Source: Saprospiraceae bacterium (GTDB lineage: Bacteria > Bacteroidota > Bacteroidia > Chitinophagales > Saprospiraceae). From it: a stretch of 64,000 bases of DNA. The notes under the pieces are model-generated. The model had not been told where the DNA came from and did not search any database. It saw nothing but the letters and a program-made list of their open reading frames with translations. Made by a program: the position numbers and the translations under genes. The stretch is from the NCBI GenBank assembly GCA_013001595.1, contig JABDMH010000046.1, positions 1-64,000 on the forward strand. Direction: 5' to 3'. Position 1 is the stretch's first letter. Each line of letters begins with the position of its first letter. Of the stretch, positions 52,534-60,649 are shown piece after piece.

Positions 52534-53139
52534 ATGTCAGGAAAGAAGATCGAGCCGCACCATGATGAGCTCTTTGAGCGAGAACTGTTGCCCAACATAG
52601 ACGCACTGACCACCTTCGCCTATCACTTGACCTACAATGAAGAGGACGCCAAAGATCTGGTACAAGAGACCTTCCTAAAAGCCTATCGTGCCATACATTC
52701 TTATGTTGAGGGAACGAATGCTAAGGCGTGGTTGTTTAAGATCTTGAAAAATGCTTACATCAACCAATATCGGAAGAAAAGCAGACGTCCGACAAAGGTT
52801 GATTTTGAGGAATTTATTGGCTATCAGGACAAAGACGAGAGCGACATAGCTGAATACCAGGATCTCCGCACGGAGATATTCGAGAACCTCCTGGGAGATG
52901 AAGTGACCGTCGCCATCAATGCCTTACCGATAGATTTCAGGACAGTTATTTTGCTTTGCGACGTAGAAGGATTTACGTACGAAGAAATCGCCAAAATCAT
53001 TGATATTCCCATTGGCACTGTAAGATCTAGGTTGCACCGTGCCAGGAACATGTTGAAGGAAAAGCTACGCAAGTATGCTGTATCTCAAGGGTTCCATGAT
53101 AAGCGCAAGAAAAATCGCCTTGATCGTGAAAGCGAATGA
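52534..53139 (+). CDS. ECF-type RNA polymerase sigma factor
   Basis: The 201-aa sigma-70-family protein has region 2 (AYHLTYNEEDAKDLVQETFLKAYRA, about residues 28-52; AWLFKILKNAYINQYRKKSRRP). Region 4 (about 130-185) has LPIDFRTVILLCDVEGFTYEEIAKIIDIPIGTVRSRLHRARNML. It resembles the RpoE-like group conserved in Bacteroidota. A 79-aa protein follows 76 bp downstream and may modulate it. Confidence 0.92.
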   Translation: MSGKKIEPHHDELFERELLPNIDALTTFAYHLTYNEEDAKDLVQETFLKAYRAIHSYVEGTNAKAWLFKILKNAYINQYRKKSRRPTKVDFEEFIGYQDKDESDIAEYQDLRTEIFENLLGDEVTVAINALPIDFRTVILLCDVEGFTYEEIAKIIDIPIGTVRSRLHRARNMLKEKLRKYAVSQGFHDKRKKNRLDRESE

Positions 53140-53215
53140 TTTGAATGTTTATCTTACGATATGTGATCAACACCCTCTAAAGACTTGATTTTTAAATCTA
53201 TTAAAAACCTGTGTA

Positions 53216-53455
53216 ATGCGTATTCTGAACGATTACGAAGACTTTAGAAAAAAAGTAGATATGATGCTTGACAAAGCACTGACTAAAGAAGCTGAAGAGC
53301 AAGTGCTGAAAAGTGTCGAAAACAACCCCGAATACGAGCAACTGCTGAAAAACGAACGCGATTTTAGGGCGTTCGTCCGCGGTCAGGTTGTAAGACCCAA
53401 AGTCACACCTGAATTTATCCAAAGCATCAAAGATAAGGTGCGTATCCATCATTAG
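53216..53455 (+). CDS. Small charged helical protein after the sigma factor, possible anti-sigma
   Basis: The 79-aa soluble protein (MRILNDYEDFRKKVDMMLDKALTKEAEEQVLKSVENN...) is predicted helical, with a short partner-like motif NERDFRAFVRGQVVRPKVTPEFIQSIKDKV. Its position after an ECF sigma gene and its pattern of a short helical repeat plus tail are typical of Bacteroidota anti-sigma or sigma-partner proteins. No zinc ligands (HxxxCxxC) and no membrane segment are present, so the function is inferred from context. Confidence 0.65.
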   Translation: MRILNDYEDFRKKVDMMLDKALTKEAEEQVLKSVENNPEYEQLLKNERDFRAFVRGQVVRPKVTPEFIQSIKDKVRIHH

Positions 53456-53599
53456 GTACCTAGATTTTTCCCCTTCCTTGGACAAAGATCCGATGAATCT
53501 AACCGTCTTGCATCAAGATAGGCAGCACTAACCTAACCCATTTTCCAGCTTTCTCAATAACGCAACCATACTTCTCCCCCACCACTCTAATTGACAATT

Positions 53600-54667
53600 A
53601 TGCTAGATAAGCTCAAAGAAATCGAATCTCACTTTAAAAGGTTGGAAGAGCAAATGACAGATCCAGAGATCTTGTCAGATATGGATCGCTACACCAAAAT
53701 CAATAAGGAATATAAAGACCTGCAGGAAATCATTCATCGCTATCAGGATTATAAATATGTACTGGAGAGCATGGATTCTGCGCAAGAGATGCTCAAAGAA
53801 CCCGATGAGGAGATGCAGCAGATGGCCCGTGCTGAATTAGAAGAGAATCAACGCAAGAAAACAGAACTGGAGGAAGACCTCAAGTACCTCTTGATTCCTA
53901 AGGATCCGGAAGACGCCAAAGATGTCATTTTCGAGATTAGGTCAGGCACAGGAGGTGATGAGGCTGCCATTTTCGCAGGTGACCTATATCGTATGTACAG
54001 CAAGTACTTTGAAAAACAAGGCTGGAAAGTAGAGATCATCACCATCAACGAAGGAACCGTCGGTGGATATAGTAAAATTGTATTTGAAATTTCTGGCCAA
54101 CAAGTATATGGCAAGCTCAAATTTGAGTCGGGCGCCCATCGGGTACAACGAGTTCCTCAAACCGAAACGCAGGGACGGGTACACACCTCCGCAGCGACGG
54201 TCGTAGTGATGCCAAAATTAGAAATGGAAGATGTCGATATTAAGAAATCGGATCTAAAAGTAGATACCTTCCGATCGAGTGGTGCCGGTGGACAGCATGT
54301 GAACAAGACAGAATCCGGTGTTAGGTTTACCCACCTACCTACTGGTGTGGTGTCGGAGAGTACCGATGGCCGATCACAAATTAAAAACCGAGAAATAGCG
54401 CTGCAGCGACTGTACATTAAAATATTTGAAGCGAAAAAGGCCGCACATCATAACGAACAAGCTGAAAAGCGCAGGTCACTCGTGGGTAGTGGCGATCGCT
54501 CAGACAAAATCCGTACTTACAATTATCCGCAAAATAGAGTCACCGATCATCGGATCAATTTGACCCTCTACAGCCTCGATAAAATCATCGAAGGAGATCT
54601 GGATGAAATCCTCGAAGCCTTGCAAGTCGCAGAAAATGCCGAAAAGCTGAAAGGAGAAATGGTGTAG
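53600..54667 (+). CDS. prfA: Peptide chain release factor 1
   Basis: The ATG at 53600 (MLDKLKEIESHFKRLEEQM) gives 355 aa; the TTG in the ORF track is three codons upstream. The GGQ catalytic motif is in RSSGAGGQHVNKTESGVRFTHLPTG (about residue 230). Domain 2 has AHRVQRVPQTETQGRVHTSAATV, which distinguishes RF1 from RF2. It terminates translation at UAA and UAG. It is separated from its neighbours by intergenic gaps. Confidence 0.95.
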   Translation: MLDKLKEIESHFKRLEEQMTDPEILSDMDRYTKINKEYKDLQEIIHRYQDYKYVLESMDSAQEMLKEPDEEMQQMARAELEENQRKKTELEEDLKYLLIPKDPEDAKDVIFEIRSGTGGDEAAIFAGDLYRMYSKYFEKQGWKVEIITINEGTVGGYSKIVFEISGQQVYGKLKFESGAHRVQRVPQTETQGRVHTSAATVVVMPKLEMEDVDIKKSDLKVDTFRSSGAGGQHVNKTESGVRFTHLPTGVVSESTDGRSQIKNREIALQRLYIKIFEAKKAAHHNEQAEKRRSLVGSGDRSDKIRTYNYPQNRVTDHRINLTLYSLDKIIEGDLDEILEALQVAENAEKLKGEMV

Positions 54668-55072
54668 ATGCCACGCTTGGTATTATCTAGTAATTACAAC
54701 ATCGATCGTCAATAAAATAAAACTTTGATTCTAGTCAAAGAGATGGGTTGCACATTGCCCCACATTTACCCCTCATAATCTGCTTCCCTAATTATTCGAA
54801 ATGAGTCGTCTTATTCTATGTAAGGAAAACACAGACGATTTTTTTACTCCACATCTAATTTCCTGTTTGGTGCACTTGCATCGCCTGCTACGGTATCAAA
54901 TTGCAAAAGAGATATAATTGATGGATGGGGATGGTAATCTAGAATTACTCACTTGTGAAGAGAACGATCGCACGAATAGTGGAGAGTTGAGTGTCATTTA
55001 GCATAAAAAACCAATCCGACAAATTTCCTTCTTAAATCCGTGCCGCAATAGGCCAATTAAATCGCAGTGGTT
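54668..55072. other. Gene-free interval after prfA
   Basis: These 405 bases hold no ORF with coding character, RNA gene or clear repeat. AT-rich stretches occur near 54700-54850. I see no convincing terminator or promoter. Confidence 0.45.
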
Positions 55073-56290
55073 TTATTTAGTAGGTAATTCCCAGTATCGA
55101 TTCAATGCATCGGCTACTTGTGAACGAGCTATATCCCCATCGATCATTCCATTGTGCCGCCAGATAATTTGACCACCCGGTGCTACCAAAATCGTGTGTG
55201 GTATCGGCCCTGGCCATTCCGGATCCAGTACAGTGCCTAAGGCATCTTGATTACTTCCAGTATATAGATAGTGATTGGTCCTTCGGTTATCCTCATGGAT
55301 ACGCTTCAGTGCCCGCTCTGTCGGTCCGGCGCCATAGTTCCTTAGAAACTCTAGCGCCTTGGCTTCATGTTTGGCTTCATCCAGACTTATGGTAACAAAA
55401 TCAAATCCCCGCATATCAAATTGCCGGGAGATGGAAACCAATTCGGGAAATTCATCTACGCAGGGAACACACCAGGTAGCCCAGATATTAAAGAGACGAT
55501 AATTTTCCGTTTGATTAGCTCTTAAGACTCGCACTCCGTCTACATCGATTTGCTCGATGAAAACGGGAAGTTTTTTCCAGGATTCCATGATGACGACATT
55601 CTTCGCTCGTTTTTCTCGCCATTTTGTGGAGCAGCCGTGAGGTTTAGTACGAGGTGCCGAGACTTCCTTGCCGGCCAGCATTTCCTCCAGCGCATTTCGG
55701 GCGTCGGGCGAGGTAACAGTATGCTCGGGCGCATACCGCGAATCATCAAATCTACCTGCATATCTCAATCGGCGTTCCCGGTCAAATAGAAAAACATGTG
55801 GTGTTGCCAGACAACCATAAGCCCTTGCAACTTCTTGTGTTTCCCCATCGTAAATGTAGGGGAATTCCCAACCATTCATTTCAGCATAGGGCTTCATATC
55901 CTCAAACGAGTCATCGAATTCTCCAAATCCCAGTTCGTCTATCCGTAAACCATCGGGGTGATTGGGGTTTATGGCCACAACTCCAAAATTCTGATCACTA
56001 TAATCTGAAATCAATTTCTGTATACGCTTTTCAATGGAATGTGAAGTAGGACAATGATTTGAAGTGAAGAGTACCATCAACACGTCAAATTTTTCAAATT
56101 CTGCCAGTGTATAATTCCGACCATCAATTCCTGGCAGATCAAAGTCAGGAGCAGGTGCACCCAGTTCAAGCGTCTGGAATCCAGGAGGATTTCCATTTTC
56201 GTCCAGTTCAGACTCTTTTTGAGCCTGGCCTGGCATGGTCAATGATGCAACTATAAGTAAGAGGTATGTAATCCTAATTATGCTTTTCAT
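55073..56290 (-). CDS. Exported double thioredoxin-domain protein (redoxin plus TlpA-like)
   Basis: From the ATG at 56290 (MKSIIRITYLLLIVASLTMPGQAQ) this is 405 aa with a signal peptide; the track's start adds 26 residues without one. The first domain (about residues 45-215) is AhpC/redoxin-like: GAPAPDFDLPGIDGRNYTLAEF, FTSNHCPTSHSIEKRI and AYGCLATPHVFLFD. The second (about 260-405) is TlpA-like with IWATWCVPCVDEFPEL and GPIPHTILVAPGGQIIWRH. The first domain has one cysteine in the CPTS motif; the second has CxxC. A periplasmic thiol oxidoreductase role is likely. Confidence 0.85.
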   Translation of the reverse strand: MKSIIRITYLLLIVASLTMPGQAQKESELDENGNPPGFQTLELGAPAPDFDLPGIDGRNYTLAEFEKFDVLMVLFTSNHCPTSHSIEKRIQKLISDYSDQNFGVVAINPNHPDGLRIDELGFGEFDDSFEDMKPYAEMNGWEFPYIYDGETQEVARAYGCLATPHVFLFDRERRLRYAGRFDDSRYAPEHTVTSPDARNALEEMLAGKEVSAPRTKPHGCSTKWREKRAKNVVIMESWKKLPVFIEQIDVDGVRVLRANQTENYRLFNIWATWCVPCVDEFPELVSISRQFDMRGFDFVTISLDEAKHEAKALEFLRNYGAGPTERALKRIHEDNRRTNHYLYTGSNQDALGTVLDPEWPGPIPHTILVAPGGQIIWRHNGMIDGDIARSQVADALNRYWELPTK

Positions 56291-57003
56291 AGTATTGATT
56301 AATTTGCATAATCCAATATTCAATGGATCAAAATTCAAGTCAAATTGCACTGCTCGGTCTCCCGGCAAAATGTTTTAGGTGAGCAGTGCAAAATTGTCCC
56401 CAGACTTTCATCATGAATATAATCAATTTCAGATGATCGCGTACATGATACTATTTATCTATGTTAGCACCTTAATATCCTGATGTAGAAGTTCTAAATC
56501 CTTAACGAGATGGAGAAACGAATCTGAACTTAACAGATTGAAGTTCAACATTAAATTGCAGCACTTCAGCATGAGTTCATAAGGATCTGACAATAGCATT
56601 TGCATCACTACGATCTTGGACAGAAGAAGCCGACAGACCATGAGATATCGATGCAGCGATTGTCCAATTCTTACACCGGAAGGGCCTCGAGCACGATAGA
56701 CTAAATGGCACTTCGACAACTCAAGAATCTCATCAGACCCATGGTCGCAACAGAAATAAATCTAGGGATCTTCACTTACATCCTGATGAGGTTATTAAGG
56801 AAAAAAGAAAGTGGCTTGAAAATCGGCTGAAAAATAATGCCATCGCTATCTTCGTCTGGACATTCTTTGTAGAACATCACAAGACAAACCTTAGATCCGT
56901 TGGAACACCTTTTATCAGTTGCTTATAGGAGCTCACAGGGCTTTAAAGTTCGGCTATGTCGATGCTATTGCAAAGATGTCCGTTAGCTTTCAATGAAGAA
57001 AAG
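56291..57003. other. Gene-free interval with weak ORFs
   Basis: No supported gene lies here. An 86-codon minus-strand ORF (56459-56719) and an unframed plus-strand stretch (HPDEVIKEKRKWLENRLKNN near 56780-56850) have some coding texture but no recognised domain. The promoter of the minus-strand redoxin gene is expected in its left part. Confidence 0.35.
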
Positions 57004-57561
57004 ATGAGAGAAGACAAATACATTTTCAAATCGGAGAGACTGGCATTTCGCAATTGGGTAATTGAGGATTTGGAAGAATTTGCAAAACTAAATGCAGATG
57101 AAGAAGTAATGCAACACTTTCTTAAAACACTATCAAAAAAGTAAGTTGAAAAATTCATTGATAGGCTCAAAAAACATTTTGCTAAAAATGGATTCACATA
57201 CTACGCAACAGAAATATTAGAAACGAAAGAATTTATTGGAATGATCGGACTTGCATTTCAAGAACACAAAACAAACTTTACTCCCGCAATAGATATTGGG
57301 TGGAGATTAAAAAGAAGTGCTTGGGGGAAAGGATATGCAACCGAAGGCGCAAAGAGGTGTCTTGACTATGCATTTAGTGAATTAGGTATAAACAAAATAA
57401 TATCTGTCTGCACGATAAAGAACAATAAATCCAAGAATGTGATGAAGAAAATCGGGATGACTAAAATATGTGAATTCAATCATCCAGAAATGATGAATCA
57501 TTCTGAATACGAAACGCATTCTTGCTACGAAAGAACCAAGGAGGAATACGAAAGCAAATAA
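57004..57561 (+). pseudogene. GNAT acetyltransferase gene with one in-frame stop codon
   Basis: Reading one frame from ATG 57004 gives MREDKYIFKSERLAFRNWVI, DLEEFAKLNADEEVMQHFLK, then TAA at 57142, and continues FIDRLKKHFAKNGFTYYA, GRL-type DIGWRLKRSAWGKGYATEGA and INKIISVCTIKNNKSKNVMKKIGM to a stop at 57559. This is a RimJ/RimL-type N-acetyltransferase (about 185 aa); the acetyl-CoA loop RSAWGKGYATEG is intact. Only one stop interrupts it, so recent inactivation or a sequencing error are both possible. The gene is clearly AT-richer than its neighbours, suggesting transfer. Confidence 0.8.
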
Positions 57562-57740
57562 CACGACTGCAAGCTGCTTGCTGATTTTGGATTTAACAGA
57601 AAATATACTGCCGACTTTTCAAGGAGTCTGAGATGGTTTACTAATGGCCCTTGGTCGGCACAGGTGCTAACATATGTCGTTGGAATGTCCGAGACCCTTT
57701 CGAAGTAAGATTATTATCCACGACAAGAAATTAGCTCCCA

Positions 57741-59099
57741 TCACGGACCGCATCCATCTGTCTCAATCTCAAAACTCGCACCGAGCACTACCTCGAGCGT
57801 GGACATGACATCTACACCCAGTCCAGCGTCAAAAATCACATCTTCATTCGCGGGAATGAGCAGGTCTCCTGTATATTGGATAGAGTCCTGCACCTGATAT
57901 AGTCCAGAACGGACGATGCACCGATCTGGCATACAATCCTTCTCAATCGAACGAATACAACCACCATACCTTAAGATCACTCGACCCACACTGATTACAC
58001 CATAGTCCACCACCCAGCCATCCATCTCGGGTGAAGGTAAGATGAGCTGGTCAAAGGTTCCACTCAATGTGCCATAGTACGACAACACCTCGAAGTGATC
58101 GCTGCTATCCGGACTAAATGCAGGATTGAGTTGTACCTCCAGTACACCATTTAAATGGACATCACTCACGACGAGTAGATCATGACCATCATTGTTTCCC
58201 GCACCGGCAGTACCCGAAAGTTCCACCTGATACCTTGAACCATCTTCCATGTACAGATTACCTGCAATATGCATAGTGTCTATGACTATACCTGGAGTAA
58301 TCACCCCATCATTGATGAAGTCCAAAAGTTGAAATGTACCGTGACCATGTAGCATCCCGCTAGAGCTGGAGGTGTCTTGATCGTTGCTCACCGATACCAG
58401 ACCATTATTCGTAAATGAGTCATAATTCGTAAAGCCCATCTCACAACTGTCGATCAGGATCTGGCCAGCATTTCGTATTTCACCACTATTGAAGAGTGCT
58501 GGTGATTCATCCACTTTCTTAATGACTAGCTCAGCGGTATCATGCACAAGTAATAATGCATCGTCGCTATTTAGATACCCATTGCCCGAACTGTCAATAG
58601 TGATAATCCCGTAGTCATACATCGATCCTGTGGAAAGTACGGCCTGTTGAACAGTATTGGAGATGTTTAGCGTGCCATAGTTTTCCAGTGTTCCATACAA
58701 ATAGACCGCATTAAGCTTTGCATTTTCTACGTAGAGAAAGCCATCGTTTGTCAAGGTTGAACCAGCACCGATGGTCACAATGGCATTGGAGATGCCCATC
58801 ATTTCGCCATCAACAAAAAAAAGGGCATTGTCTTGCAGGTGCAACATGGCCCCATTATCCACCTGGAGAAAACTGGCTTCTGCAATAAATCCATCGATCA
58901 CTGCTGTGTTAGCATTAGCCATCTCAATAATGGCTGAGTCGCCGAATGTAGGCACCTGATCTACATCCCAATTCAATGGATCATGCCAACTCACATTGTC
59001 TCCATCACCATCAGAATTGCCGTCCCACATGACCTTTTGGGCCATCATCAACTGACATATGCTCATTATAATAATCCAAAGGGCCCATTTGACATGCAT
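57741..59099 (-). CDS. Secreted repeat protein with 3-coathanger-stack-type C-terminus
   Basis: The 452-aa protein has a signal peptide (ALWIIIMSICQLMMAQ), then a passenger-like beta-solenoid region (about residues 20-400): LQVDNGAMLHLQDNALFFVDG, TLTNDGFLYVENAKLNAVYLYG and ENYGTLNISN. The C-terminus (YTGDLLIPANEDVIFDAGLGVDVMSTLEVVLGASFEIETDGC) matches the 3-coathanger stack or filament-like domain ending many Bacteroidota surface proteins. It is probably exported and surface-exposed; no enzymatic motif is seen. Confidence 0.78.
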   Translation of the reverse strand: MHVKWALWIIIMSICQLMMAQKVMWDGNSDGDGDNVSWHDPLNWDVDQVPTFGDSAIIEMANANTAVIDGFIAEASFLQVDNGAMLHLQDNALFFVDGEMMGISNAIVTIGAGSTLTNDGFLYVENAKLNAVYLYGTLENYGTLNISNTVQQAVLSTGSMYDYGIITIDSSGNGYLNSDDALLLVHDTAELVIKKVDESPALFNSGEIRNAGQILIDSCEMGFTNYDSFTNNGLVSVSNDQDTSSSSGMLHGHGTFQLLDFINDGVITPGIVIDTMHIAGNLYMEDGSRYQVELSGTAGAGNNDGHDLLVVSDVHLNGVLEVQLNPAFSPDSSDHFEVLSYYGTLSGTFDQLILPSPEMDGWVVDYGVISVGRVILRYGGCIRSIEKDCMPDRCIVRSGLYQVQDSIQYTGDLLIPANEDVIFDAGLGVDVMSTLEVVLGASFEIETDGCGP

Positions 59100-59259
59100 G
59101 CTTGCTCGTTTTTGTCAAAGGCTTGGACTAGGCGTAGAGCTAAAGGTTTAAATACAACCTGAGCAATAAATAGCTTGACTACCTATATACTCACTGATCA
59201 AAGAAGTTGCCGAATCAGATCCAAGCAAATAATTCGATGAAAGCTGACAATGGCTCTAC

Positions 59260-60549
59260 TCACCTTGCCAATTTGTACGGCTTCTTGTACTTCTTAGAAA
59301 GCAATGCATTCGCAGGCTTATTGTCAGCAAACTTTTCTTTGACCGGATCCCAACGCAAAGGTTTTCTAATTAGATACGCAATATTGGCCAGATTGCACAG
59401 GCTCGAAGATCGATGGCCCGTTTCAACATCACAGATTGGTTTTGACCTCTTCTTGATGGCATCTAACCAATCCAGGTAATGATTATCGCTGTGATAGACA
59501 TGCTTTTCCTGGTCCCCAATTTCGACAGTTGCGATGTTGGCTGGTTTACTATCCAAAAAGCTTCTACTTACATCAAGGGTGCCTTTACTGCCGATAAATC
59601 GTACGGCCCATCCCCTATCGAAATCTTCATGAACCATCTCAATGCCACTATCATAAATCATCTTTAATCCGCGTTTGGCCATAGGGTCACTGGGTGGGAT
59701 GAACAGTACCGGACCACTATGATCCATATCCAGACCCCACTGAGCAATGTCAAACATGTGTGCTCCCCAATCACTGAGAATACCGCCCCCGAACTCGCCA
59801 AACTGTCTCCACATGGCCCAAACATTTTCAGCAACAGGTGGGGCGATCATTGGATGGTAGCCACCTGCATAGGTTGATGGACCGATCCATGCTTGCCAAT
59901 CGAGATAACTGGGCGTTGGTTGCGACTCAAGATCGCAGATGATAGCTGGATCACCTACATTAACTAATACCTTGGTGATATCCCCTACATACCCATTTCT
60001 AACCAACTCCACTGCATGTCTAAAGCCCTCCCGTGATCGTTGCATGCTACCAGTTTGTAAAACTCGGCCGTACTTTTCGGCTGCTTTTACCATACGCCTT
60101 CCTTCATCTACAGTATGGGCTAGGGGTTTTTCACAAAAAACATCCTTACCAGCTTTCATAGCATCAATGGACATCTTTGCGTGCCAATGATCCGGTGTCG
60201 CAATAACCACTGCATCAATATTATCTGAATCGAGCAATGCATGATAATCATGGGTAGTGTCGCAATTGACTTCTTGGCTCGCATTTTCCCGAGTCACCTT
60301 CGCTACGGTCTGATGAAAAAGATCCAGTTTTTGTTTATCAATATCACATCCAGCCAATATTCTTGCCTGCGCTTCATTGCTAAAACGACCTGCAAGTCCG
60401 CGTGCTTGTTTACCAGTGCCGATGAATGCCAATGTGATTTGATCACTCGGTGCTACATATCCATTTCCGCCCAACACGTGTCGGGGAACGATTGCAATGC
60501 TTCCGAGCGCGGCTAGCCCATTTTTCAGAAATCTTCTTCGTGCAGTCAT
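59260..60549 (-). CDS. Tat-exported Gfo/Idh/MocA family oxidoreductase (second)
   Basis: The 429-aa protein has a Tat signal (MTARRRFLKNGLAALGSIAIVPRH) and the nucleotide-binding IAFIGTGKQARGLAG-type region (LAFIGTGKQARGLAGRF, about residues 41-57). ATPDHWHAKMSIDAMKAGKD and FCEKPLAHTVDEGRR give the EKP motif, and GGGILSDWGAHMFDIAQWG carries the active-site region. Its signal and first domain resemble the paralogue at 1497-2756. It is divergent from the PQQ dehydrogenase across about 100 bp, which suggests linked carbohydrate oxidation in the periplasm. The substrate is unknown. Confidence 0.9.
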   Translation of the reverse strand: MTARRRFLKNGLAALGSIAIVPRHVLGGNGYVAPSDQITLAFIGTGKQARGLAGRFSNEAQARILAGCDIDKQKLDLFHQTVAKVTRENASQEVNCDTTHDYHALLDSDNIDAVVIATPDHWHAKMSIDAMKAGKDVFCEKPLAHTVDEGRRMVKAAEKYGRVLQTGSMQRSREGFRHAVELVRNGYVGDITKVLVNVGDPAIICDLESQPTPSYLDWQAWIGPSTYAGGYHPMIAPPVAENVWAMWRQFGEFGGGILSDWGAHMFDIAQWGLDMDHSGPVLFIPPSDPMAKRGLKMIYDSGIEMVHEDFDRGWAVRFIGSKGTLDVSRSFLDSKPANIATVEIGDQEKHVYHSDNHYLDWLDAIKKRSKPICDVETGHRSSSLCNLANIAYLIRKPLRWDPVKEKFADNKPANALLSKKYKKPYKLAR

Positions 60550-60649
60550 CTGGCTTAGTTTGTTTTTTAATCTTTATAAAGAATACTTAACAACATAGCT
60601 TGTTGTAAGCGAAAATTTACAAATTTCTATCCTAAATTATCATTTTACC

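Noticed and set aside
56459-56719. 86-codon minus-strand ORF as a gene
   Set aside because: No recognisable domain, signal or convincing ribosome-binding site; it sits in a degraded-looking gap.
57562-57740. Possible integron-type attC site after the GNAT gene
   Set aside because: The AT-rich cassette-like gene invited the idea, but I found no paired RYYYAAC/GTTRRRY core sites or imperfect palindrome of the right form.
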